Assembly (NCBI GenBank): GCA_910579605.1
Contig: CAJTUG010000016.1
Location: 35,282-41,915, forward strand
Length of the DNA: 6,634 bases
Direction: 5' to 3'
Source: an uncultured Muribaculaceae bacterium
GTDB lineage: Bacteria; Bacteroidota; Bacteroidia; Bacteroidales; Muribaculaceae
The position numbers and the translations under genes are program-made. The notes under the pieces are model-generated. The model was not told the DNA's origin, ran no database searches, and worked only from the letters and a program-made list of their open reading frames with translations. Below are positions 5,861 to 6,634 of this stretch, in pieces (the first letter of the stretch is position 1; each line of letters starts with the position of its first letter).

Positions 5861-6337
5861 TTATTTCTTAGGAATAGATGATTTTTTCGATTTTTTGCGG
5901 GCTATTTTTCGAGCACAAGCGGAGCACACGCCATGAATCGAAATGTTTATATTCTCGATGTTGAATTGAGGAATGCGCAGGGAATCAAGGAACTCGTCGA
6001 CTTGTTGGTTTGAGTAATCCACTACATTGCTGCATATTCGGCATACTGTGTGCGAGTGATTGCGGTTGCACAGCTCGAAAGAAGCGGAGCGTTCGCCGAA
6101 AATCTGTCGTGAAATCAAACCGCAGTCTACCATCAGCTGGAGTGTTGAATAGATTGTTGGCAATGAAAGATGGAATCCAGTCCTTTTTATGCATTGGGCC
6201 AATTGATCTATGGTGAAATGGGGAGACATGGTTTTGACGCAGTGCACTATAACGGTTCTCTCTTGTGTGTGTCGGCGTCCTGTCCGAGTGAGATACTCGG
6301 AAAAAATGTTCTCTACGCTATCTGACTTGGTTTTCAT
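5861..6337 (-). CDS. Fur-family metalloregulator with PerR-type ligand set
   Basis: This is a 158-residue DNA-binding repressor if started at the ATG at 6337-6335 (MKTKSDSVEN). The frame stays open to an ATG at 6397, but those 20 extra residues (Phe-rich, FFFILLHL) do not resemble a Fur N-terminus and would overlap the -7 box, so the shorter start is preferred. Residues about 8-80 are the winged helix, with recognition helix SLPTIYSTLQLMVDCGLI (58-75); the usual Arg/Asn after the Tyr is Ser here. Metal ligands match Bacillus PerR at a constant offset of 3: H40, E88, H94, H96, D107 (PerR H37, D85, H91, H93, D104). The structural Zn Cys4 site is C99/C102 and C138/C141. D107, where Fur has Glu, is the residue linked to peroxide sensing in PerR, while E88 is Fur-like. 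The C-terminus is a Lys/Arg-rich tail (RKIARKKSKKSSIPKK). The target metal and regulon are not shown by the sequence. It is the first gene of a unit with purA. Confidence 0.9.
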   Translation of the reverse strand: MKTKSDSVENIFSEYLTRTGRRHTQERTVIVHCVKTMSPHFTIDQLAQCIKRTGFHLSLPTIYSTLQLMVDCGLISRQIFGERSASFELCNRNHSHTVCRICSNVVDYSNQQVDEFLDSLRIPQFNIENINISIHGVCSACARKIARKKSKKSSIPKK

Positions 6338-6343
6338 CAAGTG

Positions 6344-6351
6344 CAAAAGTA
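6344..6351 (-). promoter_or_regulatory. -7 promoter box for the regulator-purA operon
   Basis: On the minus strand TACTTTTG is a full match to the Bacteroidetes -7 box TAnnTTTG. It ends 6 nt before the preferred ATG of the Fur-family gene, so transcription would start at or within a few bases of the start codon and give a leaderless or nearly leaderless mRNA. A nine-base T run (6362-6354) lies just upstream. No clear -33 TTTG is seen 19-22 nt further up, which lowers confidence. Confidence 0.5.
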
Positions 6352-6368
6352 TGAAAAAAAAATGACAC

Positions 6369-6386
6369 TTTAGGCTTTTGTCTAAA
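6369..6386. promoter_or_regulatory. Short inverted repeat upstream of the Fur-family gene, possible autoregulatory site
   Basis: TTTAG (6369-6373) and CTAAA (6382-6386) are perfect 5-bp arms around 8 nt, at about -25 to -45 relative to the predicted start. This is a plausible place for self-repression by the downstream Fur-family protein. It does not match the canonical Fur or PerR box closely, and 5-bp arms occur by chance in such AT-rich DNA. Confidence 0.2.
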
Positions 6387-6479
6387 AATAATTGCATAGT
6401 GAAATTGCGAGGGTGCTGAAACCGACGTTATACCGGGTTGATGATGTTGTAATTTTGCTGTGGATTTAATTATTTGTTA

Positions 6480-6634
6480 TTATTCATTTTTTCTTGTGTC
6501 TATAACATTCTCCATTCCGCGCGGTGCTATGTACTGGGTCATAATATCCTTTGGAATCGTAATTTCATACTCACAGGTCAAATCTTTGTTCAGCACAGAA
6601 CGTACCACTCTGCTCTCAAGTTCCCGGTTTAATT
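6480..6634 (-). CDS. Unidentified protein, C-terminal 50 residues (5' part outside window)
   Basis: The minus-strand frame is open from the right edge to TAA at 6482-6480 and reads LNRELESRVVRSVLNKDL, then TCEYEITIPKDIMTQYIAP, then RGMENVIDTRKNE. The mix of charged and hydrophobic residues, together with stops in the two other minus-strand frames nearby, supports a real gene end. I do not recognise the family. It shows no membrane segment, no cysteine cluster and no C-terminal barrel signature, so a soluble protein is likely. It lies 142 nt upstream of the preferred Fur-family start in the same orientation. No clear intrinsic terminator separates them, so read-through into the regulator-purA unit is possible. 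Confidence 0.6.
   Translation of the reverse strand, partial: LNRELESRVVRSVLNKDLTCEYEITIPKDIMTQYIAPRGMENVIDTRKNE

Noticed and set aside
6338..6397. Upstream extension of the Fur-family protein (20 residues from the ATG at 6397)
   Set aside because: The segment is Phe/Leu-rich, unlike Fur N-termini, and contains the -7 box and a nine-base T run. The shorter start gives normal length and register with PerR.
6450..6457. Plus-strand TAATTTTG, matching TAnnTTTG
   Set aside because: No plus-strand coding frame follows before the window end, and it points into a minus-strand gene; it is probably a chance match in AT-rich DNA.
6398..6479. Possible hairpin AACC-N12-GGTT after the unidentified gene
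   Set aside because: The stem is only 4-5 bp with a mismatch, and no U-run follows on the minus strand, so it does not qualify as a terminator.
1..6634. CRISPR array, tRNA/rRNA, insertion sequence or prophage signals
   Set aside because: No regularly spaced direct repeats, cloverleaf sequences, transposase or integrase motifs, or terminal repeats were seen on either strand.

Overview
This window comes from the chromosome of a member of the Bacteroidota, most likely the Bacteroidales. The evidence is an OprO/OprP-type porin of the Bacteroidetes kind, a PCMD-domain lipoprotein (a family typical of Bacteroides and its relatives), one -7 box matching the Bacteroidetes promoter pattern TAnnTTTG, and little Shine-Dalgarno signal before the genes. 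Nothing mobile was seen: no transposase, integrase, tRNA, rRNA or CRISPR array.

Layout from left to right. (1) Positions 2-124 (+) hold the last 40 codons of a YicC-family gene. An 11-bp perfect hairpin spans its stop codon and probably ends the convergent operon. (2) Positions 162-4336 (-) hold a tightly packed four-gene envelope operon. Read 5' to 3' it encodes two paralogous outer-membrane beta-barrels, then a lipoprotein with two Ig-like repeats, a fibronectin-III-like segment and a PCMD jelly roll, then an OprO/P-like porin. The gene junctions are TAA-A-ATG, ATGA and TGATG, so the four products are probably translationally coupled. (3) Positions 4337-4550 are intergenic. They contain a cluster of GCAAA half-sites and a strong hairpin terminator for purA. 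(4) Positions 4551-6337 (-) hold a two-gene unit, a Fur/PerR-family metalloregulator followed 2 nt later by purA. (5) Positions 6338-6479 are the regulator's upstream region. Positions 6480-6634 (-) hold the C-terminal 50 codons of a gene I do not recognise.

How the genes may work together. The four-gene operon looks like a surface assembly made of three barrels and one lipoprotein with a probable glycan- or ligand-binding jelly roll. No enzyme is encoded with them, and the substrate cannot be read from the sequence. The regulator keeps every metal-ligand position of Bacillus PerR in exact register, including the Asp linked to peroxide sensing. Its co-transcription with purA would tie a metal or peroxide sensor to AMP synthesis. 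The best candidates for something undescribed are the coupled barrel-barrel-lipoprotein-porin operon, the PerR-like regulator fused transcriptionally to purA, and a possible leaderless start for that regulator.
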